A stretch of 64,000 bases of DNA, from the NCBI GenBank assembly GCA_023399055.1, contig JAEWQV010000031.1, positions 1-64,000 on the forward strand. The letters are read 5' to 3'. Below, piece after piece: positions 44,848 to 52,748 of the stretch. Each line of letters starts with the position of its first letter. Positions within the stretch are counted from its first letter, which is position 1. Origin of the DNA: Bacillota bacterium (GTDB taxonomy: Bacteria; Bacillota; Clostridia; Lachnospirales; Lachnospiraceae). The notes beneath the pieces are model-generated. The model was not told the DNA's origin. It ran no database searches and saw only the letters and a list, made by a program, of their open reading frames with translations. Made by a program: the position numbers and the translations under genes.

Positions 44848-45378
44848 TTATTCATATATATGTCCCATCTTTTCCTTCTTGGTATCAAAATATCTTTGGT
44901 TATGACTATTCGTATTCATTACAAGTGGAACCCTCTGAGATATTTCGATACCATGGCCTTTAAGACCAACGATTTTCTTGGGATTATTCGTCATAAGCCT
45001 TACTTTTCTAACATTTAGCTCACTAAGAATTTGCGCTCCTATTCCATAATCTCTCATGTCCGATGGAAAACCAAGTGCCAGATTGGCTTCTTCGGTATCC
45101 ATTCCTTGTTCTTGTAATTTATATGCCTTTATTTTATTAATTAGGCCGATACCCCTACCCTCTTGGCGTAAATATAATAAAATTCCCTTACCTTCTTTTT
45201 CAATATTTGTGAGTGCAGCTGCCAGTTGCTCACCACAATCACATTTTAAAGAATGAAACGCATCCCCTGTCAGACATTCCGAATGTACTCTTACGAGTAT
45301 TTCCTCTTCCGGATTAATATCTCCTTTTACAAGTGCAACATGGTGCTCGCCGTTCAGTGTATTAACAAAGCCAACCAT
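44848..45378 (-). CDS. ribA: GTP cyclohydrolase II domain (RibA part of ribBA)
   Basis: 176 aa from the only Met available, but the homologous protein begins earlier. It opens the imidazole ring of GTP, the first step of the riboflavin pathway. The zinc ligands (SECLTGDAFHSLKCDCG), RQEGRGIGL, the MRDYGIGAQIL segment and TNNPKKIVGL are all present. In the same frame, codons 45492-45379 encode a normal RibBA linker and RibA N-terminus (VSIEDLIAYRRERE, then KEAEANLPTEYGDFR), without ATG, GTG or TTG. The frame is joined to ribB except for one TAG at 45493-45495. There is no ribosome site before the Met at 45378. Confidence 0.85.
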   Translation of the reverse strand: MVGFVNTLNGEHHVALVKGDINPEEEILVRVHSECLTGDAFHSLKCDCGEQLAAALTNIEKEGKGILLYLRQEGRGIGLINKIKAYKLQEQGMDTEEANLALGFPSDMRDYGIGAQILSELNVRKVRLMTNNPKKIVGLKGHGIEISQRVPLVMNTNSHNQRYFDTKKEKMGHIYE

Positions 45379-45492
45379 CCTAAAGTCACCATATTCTGTA
45401 GGCAGGTTAGCCTCTGCTTCTTTTACTACATAACATTCTCTTTCTCTACGATATGCTATCAGGTCTTCTATTGATACTACCTTAATCGCTTC

Positions 45493-46038
45493 CTACTTGG
45501 CAAAAGCATATATTTCAGCACTGTTTGCAATTTCACCTTGTTCATTTAATAACTCCGACAAAACTCCGGCACCAGAAATCTTACTTAAACCAATTAAGTC
45601 AGCTGCCGCTTCTGCAAAGGATGCTTTTTTCAAAACCCCACCCTTTACCGCCGGAATTAGAAAAACATGCCCTGGTGTTTTAAAATTATTTAAATCCACC
45701 TTTTCTTCTCCAAGCTTTTTAATTGTCAGTGCTCTATCCTCTGCTGTTACCCCCATAGTTGTGCTCTTATAATCCAGTGAAAGCTCATAGCTTAATGGAA
45801 TTCCCTGTTTACCCGAATGCAGCAAACGAGGAATTGATATATTTGCCAGGTCGTCTGCATTAACGGTAGTATAAATAAAACCAGTTCCCTTTTTTATAAA
45901 ATAATTAATAATATTTGAATTAGCATATTCAGCAGCAACACAAAGGACACAACCGGATTCAGCCTGCTCATCATCTACAATAATTACTAGCTTTCCTTGT
46001 CTTATATCCTTCATGATTTCTTCCACTCTTGTTAACAT
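45493..46038 (-). CDS. ribB: divergent DHBP synthase-like domain (RibB part of ribBA)
   Basis: 181 aa to an in-frame TAG. The fold of 3,4-dihydroxy-2-butanone-4-phosphate synthase is recognisable (VDDE, TAEDRALTI, PGHVFLIPAVKGGVL), but the catalytic loop DDEDRENEGD of the family reads DDEQAESGCV, losing Arg, the second Glu and the Asp, and the GGHTEA block reads ASFAEA, so the metal-binding His is Phe141. The protein probably does not make DHBP. The Met at 46038 follows GGAGGAATAGAT; an upstream in-frame ATG at 46077 is less likely. Followed in frame by the RibA domain after TAG. Confidence 0.85.
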   Translation of the reverse strand: MLTRVEEIMKDIRQGKLVIIVDDEQAESGCVLCVAAEYANSNIINYFIKKGTGFIYTTVNADDLANISIPRLLHSGKQGIPLSYELSLDYKSTTMGVTAEDRALTIKKLGEEKVDLNNFKTPGHVFLIPAVKGGVLKKASFAEAAADLIGLSKISGAGVLSELLNEQGEIANSAEIYAFAK

Positions 46039-46073
46039 ATCTATTCCTCCTGACTTGGTTATCTTATTGTTAA

Positions 46074-47162
46074 TCATATATAGCCTTTTATAATTACATC
46101 CGTTCCAATTACCTCATGAGATACTTTGTTAAGCACAATGGCATCTCGCATAAATTCGATACCCTTACCGCCTACGGGTGTTATCGCTGTCGATCCACCT
46201 ATTATCTTTGGAGCAACAGCTGCATAAACCTTGTGGATGCAGCCACTTTCAAAGGCAGACGCAAGAACACTGCTGCCCCCTTCCATATATACGGAATCTA
46301 TCCCAAGAGTCCCAAGAGCACTCATGATTTCATTAAAATCTAAATGTCCATTTCTTTCCTCTAGTTTTATCAGGTCTACCCCTCTATTTAGAAAATACAA
46401 TTCCTTTTCTTTCGAGATCTTAACCGAGGTTATCAGTAATGTCCTTGTTTGCTTATCAACCTGTAATACCCTGGCATTATCTGGTAGATTCCCATATTTA
46501 CTTAAAATAATACGAATAGGATTTGATATTTTTCCTTTAGGAAGTCTTGTGGTCAATAGTGGATCATCCATTTTGACTGTGTTTTCTCCCACCATAATTG
46601 CGCTAACTCTTTGCCTTAAGTGATGTACAAATTCCAGACTGCCTTCCGAACTAATCCACTTGGAATCTCCTGACCAGGAGGCTAATTTACCATCCAGGGT
46701 CATAGCCCATTTCACAACTACAAAAGGCTTTTTGTTTTGAATATAATAACTGTAGATTTCATTTAACTCTTCGCAAGCTGCAGCTAATTCACTTACTGTA
46801 ACTTCAATACCCATATTCTTTAAATCACAAATAAAATCCTGTTTCTTATTTGGATTGGGATCTTTCATTCCAATATGAACTCTGGTAACCCCAAGCAGTT
46901 TCATTCTATTTGCTAGCTCAATACTACTGCTGTCGAAACGAAATGGCTCTATCGTAAGATAGAGTTCTGAACCAGGTATTGGCTCCTTAATCCGATTTAA
47001 TACCTCTTCCTCAGCTGAATTGCCCCTATAATGCTTGTAAAATCCTTTTGCAATAATTTTATTATCTTTTACAAGAATGGCTCCTGCAAGCGGATCTGGA
47101 TTAACAAAGCCACTGCCCTTCTTTGCCAATTCTACGGCCTTTTTCATAAAATCTGTTTTCAT
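46074..47162 (-). CDS. ribD: RibD-like protein: inactive deaminase plus reductase
   Basis: 362 aa with the two RibD domains. The N-terminal deaminase (1-145) has lost all three zinc ligands: HAE is Ser49-Ala-Glu, the PC is Pro73-Phe74, and the Cys of TPPC is Leu83. The C-terminal reductase (about 146-362) looks complete, with KWAMTLDGKLASWSGDSKWISS, LRQRVSAIMVGENTVKMDDPLLTTR and VYMEGGSSVLASAF. It would therefore reduce but not deaminate, unless another protein supplies the deaminase. AGGAGGTAGT precedes the ATG. No ribE or ribH follows. Confidence 0.88.
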   Translation of the reverse strand: MKTDFMKKAVELAKKGSGFVNPDPLAGAILVKDNKIIAKGFYKHYRGNSAEEEVLNRIKEPIPGSELYLTIEPFRFDSSSIELANRMKLLGVTRVHIGMKDPNPNKKQDFICDLKNMGIEVTVSELAAACEELNEIYSYYIQNKKPFVVVKWAMTLDGKLASWSGDSKWISSEGSLEFVHHLRQRVSAIMVGENTVKMDDPLLTTRLPKGKISNPIRIILSKYGNLPDNARVLQVDKQTRTLLITSVKISKEKELYFLNRGVDLIKLEERNGHLDFNEIMSALGTLGIDSVYMEGGSSVLASAFESGCIHKVYAAVAPKIIGGSTAITPVGGKGIEFMRDAIVLNKVSHEVIGTDVIIKGYI

Positions 47163-47291
47163 TACTACCTCCTAAAGTAGTCTATTCGAAAACGAACCAC
47201 ATGTGAAATTACAATATATTAGTTTTCTTTAAAGAAACATTCTTGCAATTATTGTTTGACAATTAATATATTTAATTTATTTATTCTATCT

Positions 47292-47320
47292 ATTATAGAA
47301 CAATCTCTTTTAAAATGCAA
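47292..47320 (-). promoter_or_regulatory. ribD operon promoter
   Basis: Minus strand TTGCAT (47315-47320), 17-nt spacer, TATAAT (47292-47297), about 125 bp before ribD. The leader carries TTTCTTTAAAGAAA-type symmetry but no FMN riboswitch (RFN) sequence that I can find. Confidence 0.65.
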
Positions 47321-47352
47321 ATATTGTCCATCATGCACAGAAAAATTGACCT

Positions 47353-47385
47353 CAAAAAAGCCCACCGTGAGTTATTCACAGTGGA
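47353..47385 (-). terminator. terminator after the small HhH gene
   Basis: On the minus strand CCACTGTGA pairs with TCACGGTGG (one G-T pair) around a 5-nt loop, followed by GC and six T. Confidence 0.8.
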
Positions 47386-47433
47386 CCATTATTAATACAA
47401 AGCAATTTTTTTATAGCATGTTTGTGTCAAACA

Positions 47434-47625
47434 TTATTTTAAAGAAAGGTTATTGTCCGCGAGTACCTGCTTTAATATACCAAGTGCTTTAGGTCCGAAT
47501 CCATGTAAGGCTAACAATTCCTTTTCGCTATACTCAGTTAGTTGATCCAAGGTCGTTATTCCTGCATGCTGTAATGCACTCTGTGCTGGTTGACCTATTT
47601 TAATAGATGTAAGTTCTGGTATCAT
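47434..47625 (-). CDS. small helix-hairpin-helix (RNAP alpha-CTD-like) protein
   Basis: 63 aa. The whole protein matches the helical fold of the RNA polymerase alpha C-terminal domain and related HhH proteins: IGQPAQSALQHAGITTLDQLTEYSEKELLALHGFGPKALGILKQVL, where alpha has LGLSVRAYNCLKRAGI..., SEEDLMKIRNLG-type sequence and LxEIK. It lacks the alpha N-terminal domain, so it could bind DNA or a transcription partner. AAAGGAGG ribosome site. It lies 72 bp after leuS and has its own terminator. Confidence 0.8.
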   Translation of the reverse strand: MIPELTSIKIGQPAQSALQHAGITTLDQLTEYSEKELLALHGFGPKALGILKQVLADNNLSLK

Positions 47626-47697
47626 GTTAACCTCCTTTCACTTTAAAACTAGTTTATAGCTTTTATACAAACATATAATAATGTTTTAAATATGTTT

Positions 47698-50112
47698 TTA
47701 TTTCACTACAATATTAAAGATTCTGCCAGGTACATAGATAATCTTAACAATAGTCTTATCAGCTAAAAGCGCTTTAATAGCAGGTATTTCAAGTGCTTTC
47801 GCTTCCACCTCAGGCTGTTTTTCTTCTAATGCGATGGAAAGATTCGCTTTTACCTTACCATTGATTTGAACCGCAATTTCAACGGTATCCTCAATGGTCT
47901 TCTGCTCATCATATGCTGGCCAGGTTTGCTGATATACTCTGCCCTGCTCACCAATGTATTGCCATAATTCTTCGGTCATATGTGGTGCTACTGGATTCAA
48001 CATAAGAATTAATGCCTTGAATTCTCCTTTTGTAACTGAACCAGCCTTATAGAAATCATTCACCAAGGACATCATTGCAGCAATTGCAGTATTAAATTTC
48101 ATACTTTCAAAATCTAGGGTTACCTTTTTCAAGGTTTGATGCATTTTGGTCTCAAGGCCTGCACTAAAGCCATCTTCCTGTGTGAGCATATCCTTCAGTT
48201 TCCACACTCTATCTAAGAAACGGCGACAGCCTTTCACACCTTCATTGGACCAGGCAGCACTTAAATCAAAGGCACCAATGAACATTTCATAGGTACGAAG
48301 GGTATCTGCACCGAATTCATTGATAATATCGTCTGGATTTACAACATTACCTCTGGATTTGGACATTTTCTCATTGTTCTCACCCAGAATCATACCGTGG
48401 GAGGTCCTCTTCTTATATGGCTCAGGTGTGCTTACTAAGCCTTGGTCATATAAGAACTTATGCCAGAAACGAGAATATAAAAGATGGAGTGTGGTATGTT
48501 CCATACCGCCATTGTACCAGTCCACCGGCAACCAATAATCCAGTTCCTCTTTACTAGCGAAAGCTTTATTGTTATGAGGATCAATATATCTCAAGAAATA
48601 CCAGGAGGAACCAGCCCATTGAGGCATGGTATCGGTCTCTCTGTGTGCTTCTCCACCACAGATTGGACATCTGGTTTCTACCCAATCAGACATTGCAGCA
48701 AGCGGTGATTCCCCGTTATCCGTTGGTTCATAGCTCTCTACCTCCGGAAGCATTAATGGCAATTCGCTTTCTGGAATCGGAACATAACCACAGCTCTTAC
48801 AGTGAACGATCGGAATTGGTTCCCCCCAATATCTTTGACGGGAGAATACCCAGTCTCTTAATTTAAAGTTAACCTTCTTTGCTCCAATTTCCTTTTCTAC
48901 CAACCAAGCAAGAATTTTATTCTTTGCCTCTGATACTTCTAGTCCATCTAAGAAATCAGAGTTTACTAATTTACCGGTGGAAGTATTCGTAAAGGCTGCT
49001 TCCTCTACATTTCCACCAGCTACAACTTCAATAATAGGCAAGTTAAACTTCTTAGCAAAATCCCAGTCACGTTCATCATGAGCAGGTACTGCCATAATCG
49101 CACCGGTACCATAGGTCATGAGTACATAATCAGAAATCCAAATAGGGATATTCTTCTGATTTACAGGATTGATTGCTGATAAACCAGAAATCTGAACACC
49201 GGTCTTCTCTTTCACAAGCTCTGTACGTTCAAAATCAGATTTCTTGGATGCCAATTCACGGTACTCAATTAATTCCTCATAGTTGGCAATCTCATCCTTG
49301 TATTTATCAATTAATGGATGTTCCGGTGAGATTACCATATAGGTTGCGCCAAATAATGTATCCGGTCTGGTGGTAAAGATTCTAAGATTTTCATTCTTAC
49401 CATCAATCTTAAAGTCAACCTCCGCTCCAACGGAACGTCCAATCCAGTTTACCTGAGATACCTTTATTTTCTCAATATAATCCACCATATCCAGATCATC
49501 AATTAATTTATCTGCATAGTCTGTAATCTTAAGCATCCATTGACTTTTAACCTTACGAACAACTTCTTCTCCGCAACGCTCACACACACCGCCAACAACC
49601 TCCTCGTTAGCAAGACCAACCTTACAGGAGGTACACCAGTTAATCGGCATTTCAGATTTATATGCCAACCCTTTTTTAAACAACTGTAAGAAAATCCACT
49701 GGGTCCATTTATAATAATTTGGATCGGTAGTATTCACTTCACGATCCCAATCAAAGGAGTAGCCCAAAGCTTTTAACTGTTTTGTAAAATTCTCAATGTT
49801 ATTCTTAGTAACAATCTTAGGGTGGATATGGTTTTTAATGGCATAGTTCTCCGTTGGCAGACCAAAGGCATCCCAACCCATTGGATACAATACATTATAT
49901 CCTTCCAATCTTCTCTTTCTGGCAATAATGTCCAATGCTGTATAGGGTCTTGGATGTCCTACATGTAATCCTTGACCGGAGGGATAAGGGAATTCCACTA
50001 AGGCATAAAACTTGGGTTTAGATCTATCTGTTCCAACCTTAAAGGCTTCTTCCTTCTCCCATATTTCCTGCCACTTCTTTTCAATCTGCCCAGGCATATA
50101 ATATTCACTCAT
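47698..50112 (-). CDS. leuS: leucyl-tRNA synthetase
   Basis: 804 aa class I synthetase. The HIGH-type motif is in PYPSGQGLHVGHPRPYTALDI (about residue 40-60), the KMSKS motif in NEKMSKSRGNVVNP (about 575). The editing domain (about 225-400, TTRPDTLFGATYMVISPEHPL, GTGAIMAVPAHDERDWDFA) is present and two CxxC zinc motifs are seen (CTSC...CERC and CPIC). Full bacterial length. It is controlled by the T-box leader upstream. Confidence 0.98.
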   Translation of the reverse strand: MSEYYMPGQIEKKWQEIWEKEEAFKVGTDRSKPKFYALVEFPYPSGQGLHVGHPRPYTALDIIARKRRLEGYNVLYPMGWDAFGLPTENYAIKNHIHPKIVTKNNIENFTKQLKALGYSFDWDREVNTTDPNYYKWTQWIFLQLFKKGLAYKSEMPINWCTSCKVGLANEEVVGGVCERCGEEVVRKVKSQWMLKITDYADKLIDDLDMVDYIEKIKVSQVNWIGRSVGAEVDFKIDGKNENLRIFTTRPDTLFGATYMVISPEHPLIDKYKDEIANYEELIEYRELASKKSDFERTELVKEKTGVQISGLSAINPVNQKNIPIWISDYVLMTYGTGAIMAVPAHDERDWDFAKKFNLPIIEVVAGGNVEEAAFTNTSTGKLVNSDFLDGLEVSEAKNKILAWLVEKEIGAKKVNFKLRDWVFSRQRYWGEPIPIVHCKSCGYVPIPESELPLMLPEVESYEPTDNGESPLAAMSDWVETRCPICGGEAHRETDTMPQWAGSSWYFLRYIDPHNNKAFASKEELDYWLPVDWYNGGMEHTTLHLLYSRFWHKFLYDQGLVSTPEPYKKRTSHGMILGENNEKMSKSRGNVVNPDDIINEFGADTLRTYEMFIGAFDLSAAWSNEGVKGCRRFLDRVWKLKDMLTQEDGFSAGLETKMHQTLKKVTLDFESMKFNTAIAAMMSLVNDFYKAGSVTKGEFKALILMLNPVAPHMTEELWQYIGEQGRVYQQTWPAYDEQKTIEDTVEIAVQINGKVKANLSIALEEKQPEVEAKALEIPAIKALLADKTIVKIIYVPGRIFNIVVK

Positions 50113-50188
50113 TTTAAAGCTCCTCCTTAATATCGTATCCTTGTATTACCACAGGTAAAAGTTTCGCATATCTTATTACATAAAAAAA

Positions 50189-50450
50189 GAACCATTCATC
50201 TCCCAAATCTAGAGACGAAGAGGTTCATCATAACGAACTGCTTTCCGCGGTACCACTCTAGTCCACAAAGCGATACCGCTTCATGTACTCATATAATCTA
50301 TAACGGGATCTCCCGCTCTGCCTACTAATCTTCAGTCAGAGAGCTCCAAGGCGAGTTCTAAGTTCTTATCTGCCACTTTCCACCACCAGTGACTCTCTGT
50401 AAGACAGATTCCTTATACTACTCCTTATCATAGCTGCTACTTTATTTAAA
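50189..50450 (-). promoter_or_regulatory. leucine T-box leader with terminator
   Basis: T-box AGAGTGGTACCGCGG on the minus strand at 50245-50259, terminator stem GAACC...GGTTC with T-run at 50181-50226. Stem I has the AGAGAGTCACTGGTGGTGG region and the probable specifier CTC (Leu) at 50353-50355, in the same context as the serS specifier. The 5' end is approximate. It explains most of the 50113-50709 gap. Confidence 0.93.
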
Positions 50451-50605
50451 TAATCTATAATATTCTATATTTTATCATTATTGTTCCATATGTCAATGAA
50501 AATTATTATACAAAGTAAGAAACCCTTAAAAATAGTGTTGTTTTACAGTAACGAATAATAAAAACTTCTATAACTTCCGAAAAACGGAACTCCTATTGTA
50601 TCAAA

Positions 50606-50688
50606 GTAAGAGCTGACTGAAGCTTTCCCATAAACCAGAGAATCTATCTTGCTTTATGGGAGTTATAGTCAGCTCCTTTATTACTTGC
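50606..50688 (-). terminator. rod-like hairpin after the ABC-F gene
   Basis: AGTAA-GAGCTGACT pairs with AGTCAGCTC-(CTTT)-ATTACT and TCCCATAAA with TTTATGGGA around an 18-nt loop. It is 22 bp after the ABC-F stop and probably ends that transcript, although the T-run is weak. Confidence 0.55.
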
Positions 50689-50709
50689 GTTTAAATTTCT
50701 GCTTATTTA

Positions 50710-52272
50710 TTACAATAGAATTTCCCCTGTTGCTACATTGTTCCCAAACAATTCGTCATGTTCTACGAACAGGAGGGTCGGCTGAAAGGTCAGAATCGCT
50801 TTCTCTAACTGCTCTCTGAAATAGACATCCATAAAGTTTAAAGGCTCATCCAGCAGCAACAATTGGTTCTCGGAGGATAACGCTCTGGCAATGTCTATTT
50901 TCTTTAGTTCTCCACTACTGAAGGTTTCCAAGGGCTTTTGCAATATATCATAGCTTAAATCCAATCGGTGACAGATTTCGATAAATCTGTTTTTCCTATC
51001 GCCCTCCGAGATTAAATCCCTAAGTAATCCTTCCTTCCACAACGGTTCCTGAAATGCAGTTTCCATTACAAGCCCTCCCGCATATTGAACTTTAGTGCTT
51101 GTAATTTTTCTTCCTATAATATTAAGCAAAGTACTTTTCCCGGCACCGTTTCTGCCGCGAATCCATATCCTGTCGCCTTTATGAATTGCGAAAGACAGCT
51201 TTTCAAATAATGGCTCATCAGTATATCCAAAGGATAAGTCATAAGCAGACACAAGGCAATCTGCTCCAGTCTCCTGCTGTCTTAGCATTAATTCAGGTGT
51301 TATTTCATAATTCTTGAGCAGATTCTTTTTATCCTTTAGATTATCCTGGATGTTTTGCTCTGCCGTCTTTGCCTGCCTCATAAACTTTGCAGCTCTGGTT
51401 CCATTGCCTCTGTTATGGGTTGCAAAAGGGTTCTTCTCTTTCTCCGCCGCCGCTGCCCAGCTTCTGGTTCTTACTGATACCTTTTCTAAAGCCTCAACTT
51501 CCCGCTCCAGCTTTGCCCTTGTACGAAACTCATATTCCTCCAGCATCTCTTTGTTCTTCTTCCAGGAAGAATAGTTTCCTTTTTCTATTGCAATGTCTGC
51601 TTTATTAATGGAAAGTATATGGTCCACTACCTGATCAATAAAGCTTCTATCATGGGAAACCACCAGAAATCCCTTTTTATTTCGAAGATAATCTGCCAAA
51701 ATCTGTTTCCCCTCAAGATCAAGATGATTCGTAGGCTCATCCAATAAAACAAATGCATTTTTCCTTAAAAACAAAGAAATAATCTGCAGCTTTGTCTTTT
51801 CACCACCGGAGAGCAATTCATAATCCTGTCCTAGCAGTCTTTCGGGAAGCTTCATCAAATTCATTTCCCTTTTTATATTACTCTCTGACAAAAAGCCATC
51901 CAGCTCCATATACTCTGATAAAACTCTCTGGTATTCGTCCATATCATTCTCGTTGCCAGAGAGGAGATAATCCATCCTATCCTCCATCGATTTCAAGAAG
52001 CCAATGCTTTCTTTCATCACATCCAACGTATTCTTATACTCTGTTTTAAGGGCATACGGGAACAGTTCCGTGACAACATCCTTTATTATTCTCCCCCGAT
52101 CCGGCTCCAACTCCCCCTGCAGCAATCGGAGAAAGGTCGTTTTCCCTCTTCCGTTGCGACCAATCAGTCCTAATTTCCAATCAGTATCAATGGATAGGTT
52201 GACATTGTTAAAAATCGGATGGTAATATTCTTTATAAGTAAAACATAACTCACTAATTATAATTCTCGACAT
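50710..52272 (-). CDS. ABC-F ATPase, antibiotic ribosomal-protection type
   Basis: 520 aa, two soluble ABC domains and no membrane part. Walker A motifs are GRNGRGKTT (about residue 38) and GRNGAGKST (about 365); signatures are LLSGGEKTKLQI and FSSGELKKIDI; each has LLDEP. The interdomain linker (about 235-320) is long and basic with ARAKLEREVEALEKVSVRTRSWAAAAEKEKNP, as in Lsa/Vga/CplR-type proteins that displace lincosamides, streptogramins or pleuromutilins from the ribosome. The attenuator in front supports a resistance role; the drug class is inferred, not shown. Confidence 0.9.
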   Translation of the reverse strand: MSRIIISELCFTYKEYYHPIFNNVNLSIDTDWKLGLIGRNGRGKTTFLRLLQGELEPDRGRIIKDVVTELFPYALKTEYKNTLDVMKESIGFLKSMEDRMDYLLSGNENDMDEYQRVLSEYMELDGFLSESNIKREMNLMKLPERLLGQDYELLSGGEKTKLQIISLFLRKNAFVLLDEPTNHLDLEGKQILADYLRNKKGFLVVSHDRSFIDQVVDHILSINKADIAIEKGNYSSWKKNKEMLEEYEFRTRAKLEREVEALEKVSVRTRSWAAAAEKEKNPFATHNRGNGTRAAKFMRQAKTAEQNIQDNLKDKKNLLKNYEITPELMLRQQETGADCLVSAYDLSFGYTDEPLFEKLSFAIHKGDRIWIRGRNGAGKSTLLNIIGRKITSTKVQYAGGLVMETAFQEPLWKEGLLRDLISEGDRKNRFIEICHRLDLSYDILQKPLETFSSGELKKIDIARALSSENQLLLLDEPLNFMDVYFREQLEKAILTFQPTLLFVEHDELFGNNVATGEILL

Positions 52273-52292
52273 AGATAGCCTCCTTGTATTTC

Positions 52293-52344
52293 TTACCTGG
52301 CGGCCATTATGGCGACGAAACCGCCACTATGCTATGCCAGGTAA
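52293..52344 (-). promoter_or_regulatory. attenuator hairpin before the ABC-F gene
   Basis: TTACCTGGC pairs with GCCAGGTAA, with an inner stem CATTATGGCG / CGCCACTATG (mismatched at one base). The 3' part (minus strand) lies just before the ribosome site AAGGAGG, and the 5' arm overlaps the last codons of the leader peptide, so a ribosome stalled on the leader would alter it. Confidence 0.65.
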
Positions 52345-52397
52345 AATGACCTGTTAACAGTTGCTGTGTGGGTTATTCGTAATCTAATAAACATCAT
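52332..52397 (-). CDS. 21-residue leader peptide upstream of ABC-F
   Basis: An open frame of 21 codons plus TAG, preceded by GAGAGGAGG at about 5 nt. It begins MMFIRLRITHT and contains the Arg-x-Arg (RLR) motif that causes drug-dependent ribosome arrest in several Erm and Msr leaders. It ends within the 5' arm of the attenuator hairpin (52293-52344). Confidence 0.6.
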   Translation of the reverse strand: MMFIRLRITHTATVNRSFYLA

Positions 52398-52465
52398 CTG
52401 AGCCTCCTCTCATAACCTAAGGTAATACCTGTTTTTGGGCATAAAAATACCCATCTTTTAACATC

Positions 52466-52573
52466 TGTTACAAAAAGCCTTCGCCCCTGTAACAAACAAT
52501 AAAATACGCTAATAAACCCTGATACCAGTCAGAGTCAGCTACCTTTAGGGTAGTTTCTTAGCGCATTTTATTG
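52466..52573 (-). promoter_or_regulatory. 5' leader hairpins of the ABC-F transcript
   Basis: Two hairpins precede the leader peptide. The outer one pairs CAATAAAATACGCTAA (52497-52512) with TTAGCGCATTTTATTG (52558-52573), one G-T pair, enclosing CTACC/GGTAG. The second pairs TGTTACA (52466-52472) with TGTAACA (52488-52494). Their role may be termination control or protection of the 5' end. Confidence 0.55.
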
Positions 52574-52604
52574 TTGTTAAAAAATAGGTTAATCAACATA
52601 CTGT

Positions 52605-52666
52605 ATTACAACCTCAGTCTTTCTCAAAATCAACCTTATTGTATTACAGATGTTTCACAAAGTCAA
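52605..52666 (-). promoter_or_regulatory. tandem promoters of the ABC-F gene
   Basis: Minus strand P1: TTGACT (52661-52666), 17 nt, TACAAT (52638-52643). P2: TTGATT (52628-52633), 17 nt, TGTAAT (52605-52610). The two are imperfect direct repeats: each has TGTATTACA on the plus strand followed by a CAAARTCAACC block. Confidence 0.6.
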
Positions 52667-52748
52667 CCGTTCTTTATTTCGGATATTGTAATTCTTTTGA
52701 GTATAAAACTAAGAATAGAAGGGTGCCTAAATGAACAGCATTACATAT

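Noticed and set aside
47256..47492. Plus-strand frame of 78 residues between ribD and the HhH gene, with TTGACA upstream
   Set aside because: It runs antisense through the terminator and into the HhH gene, has no ribosome site and an unlikely amino acid composition.
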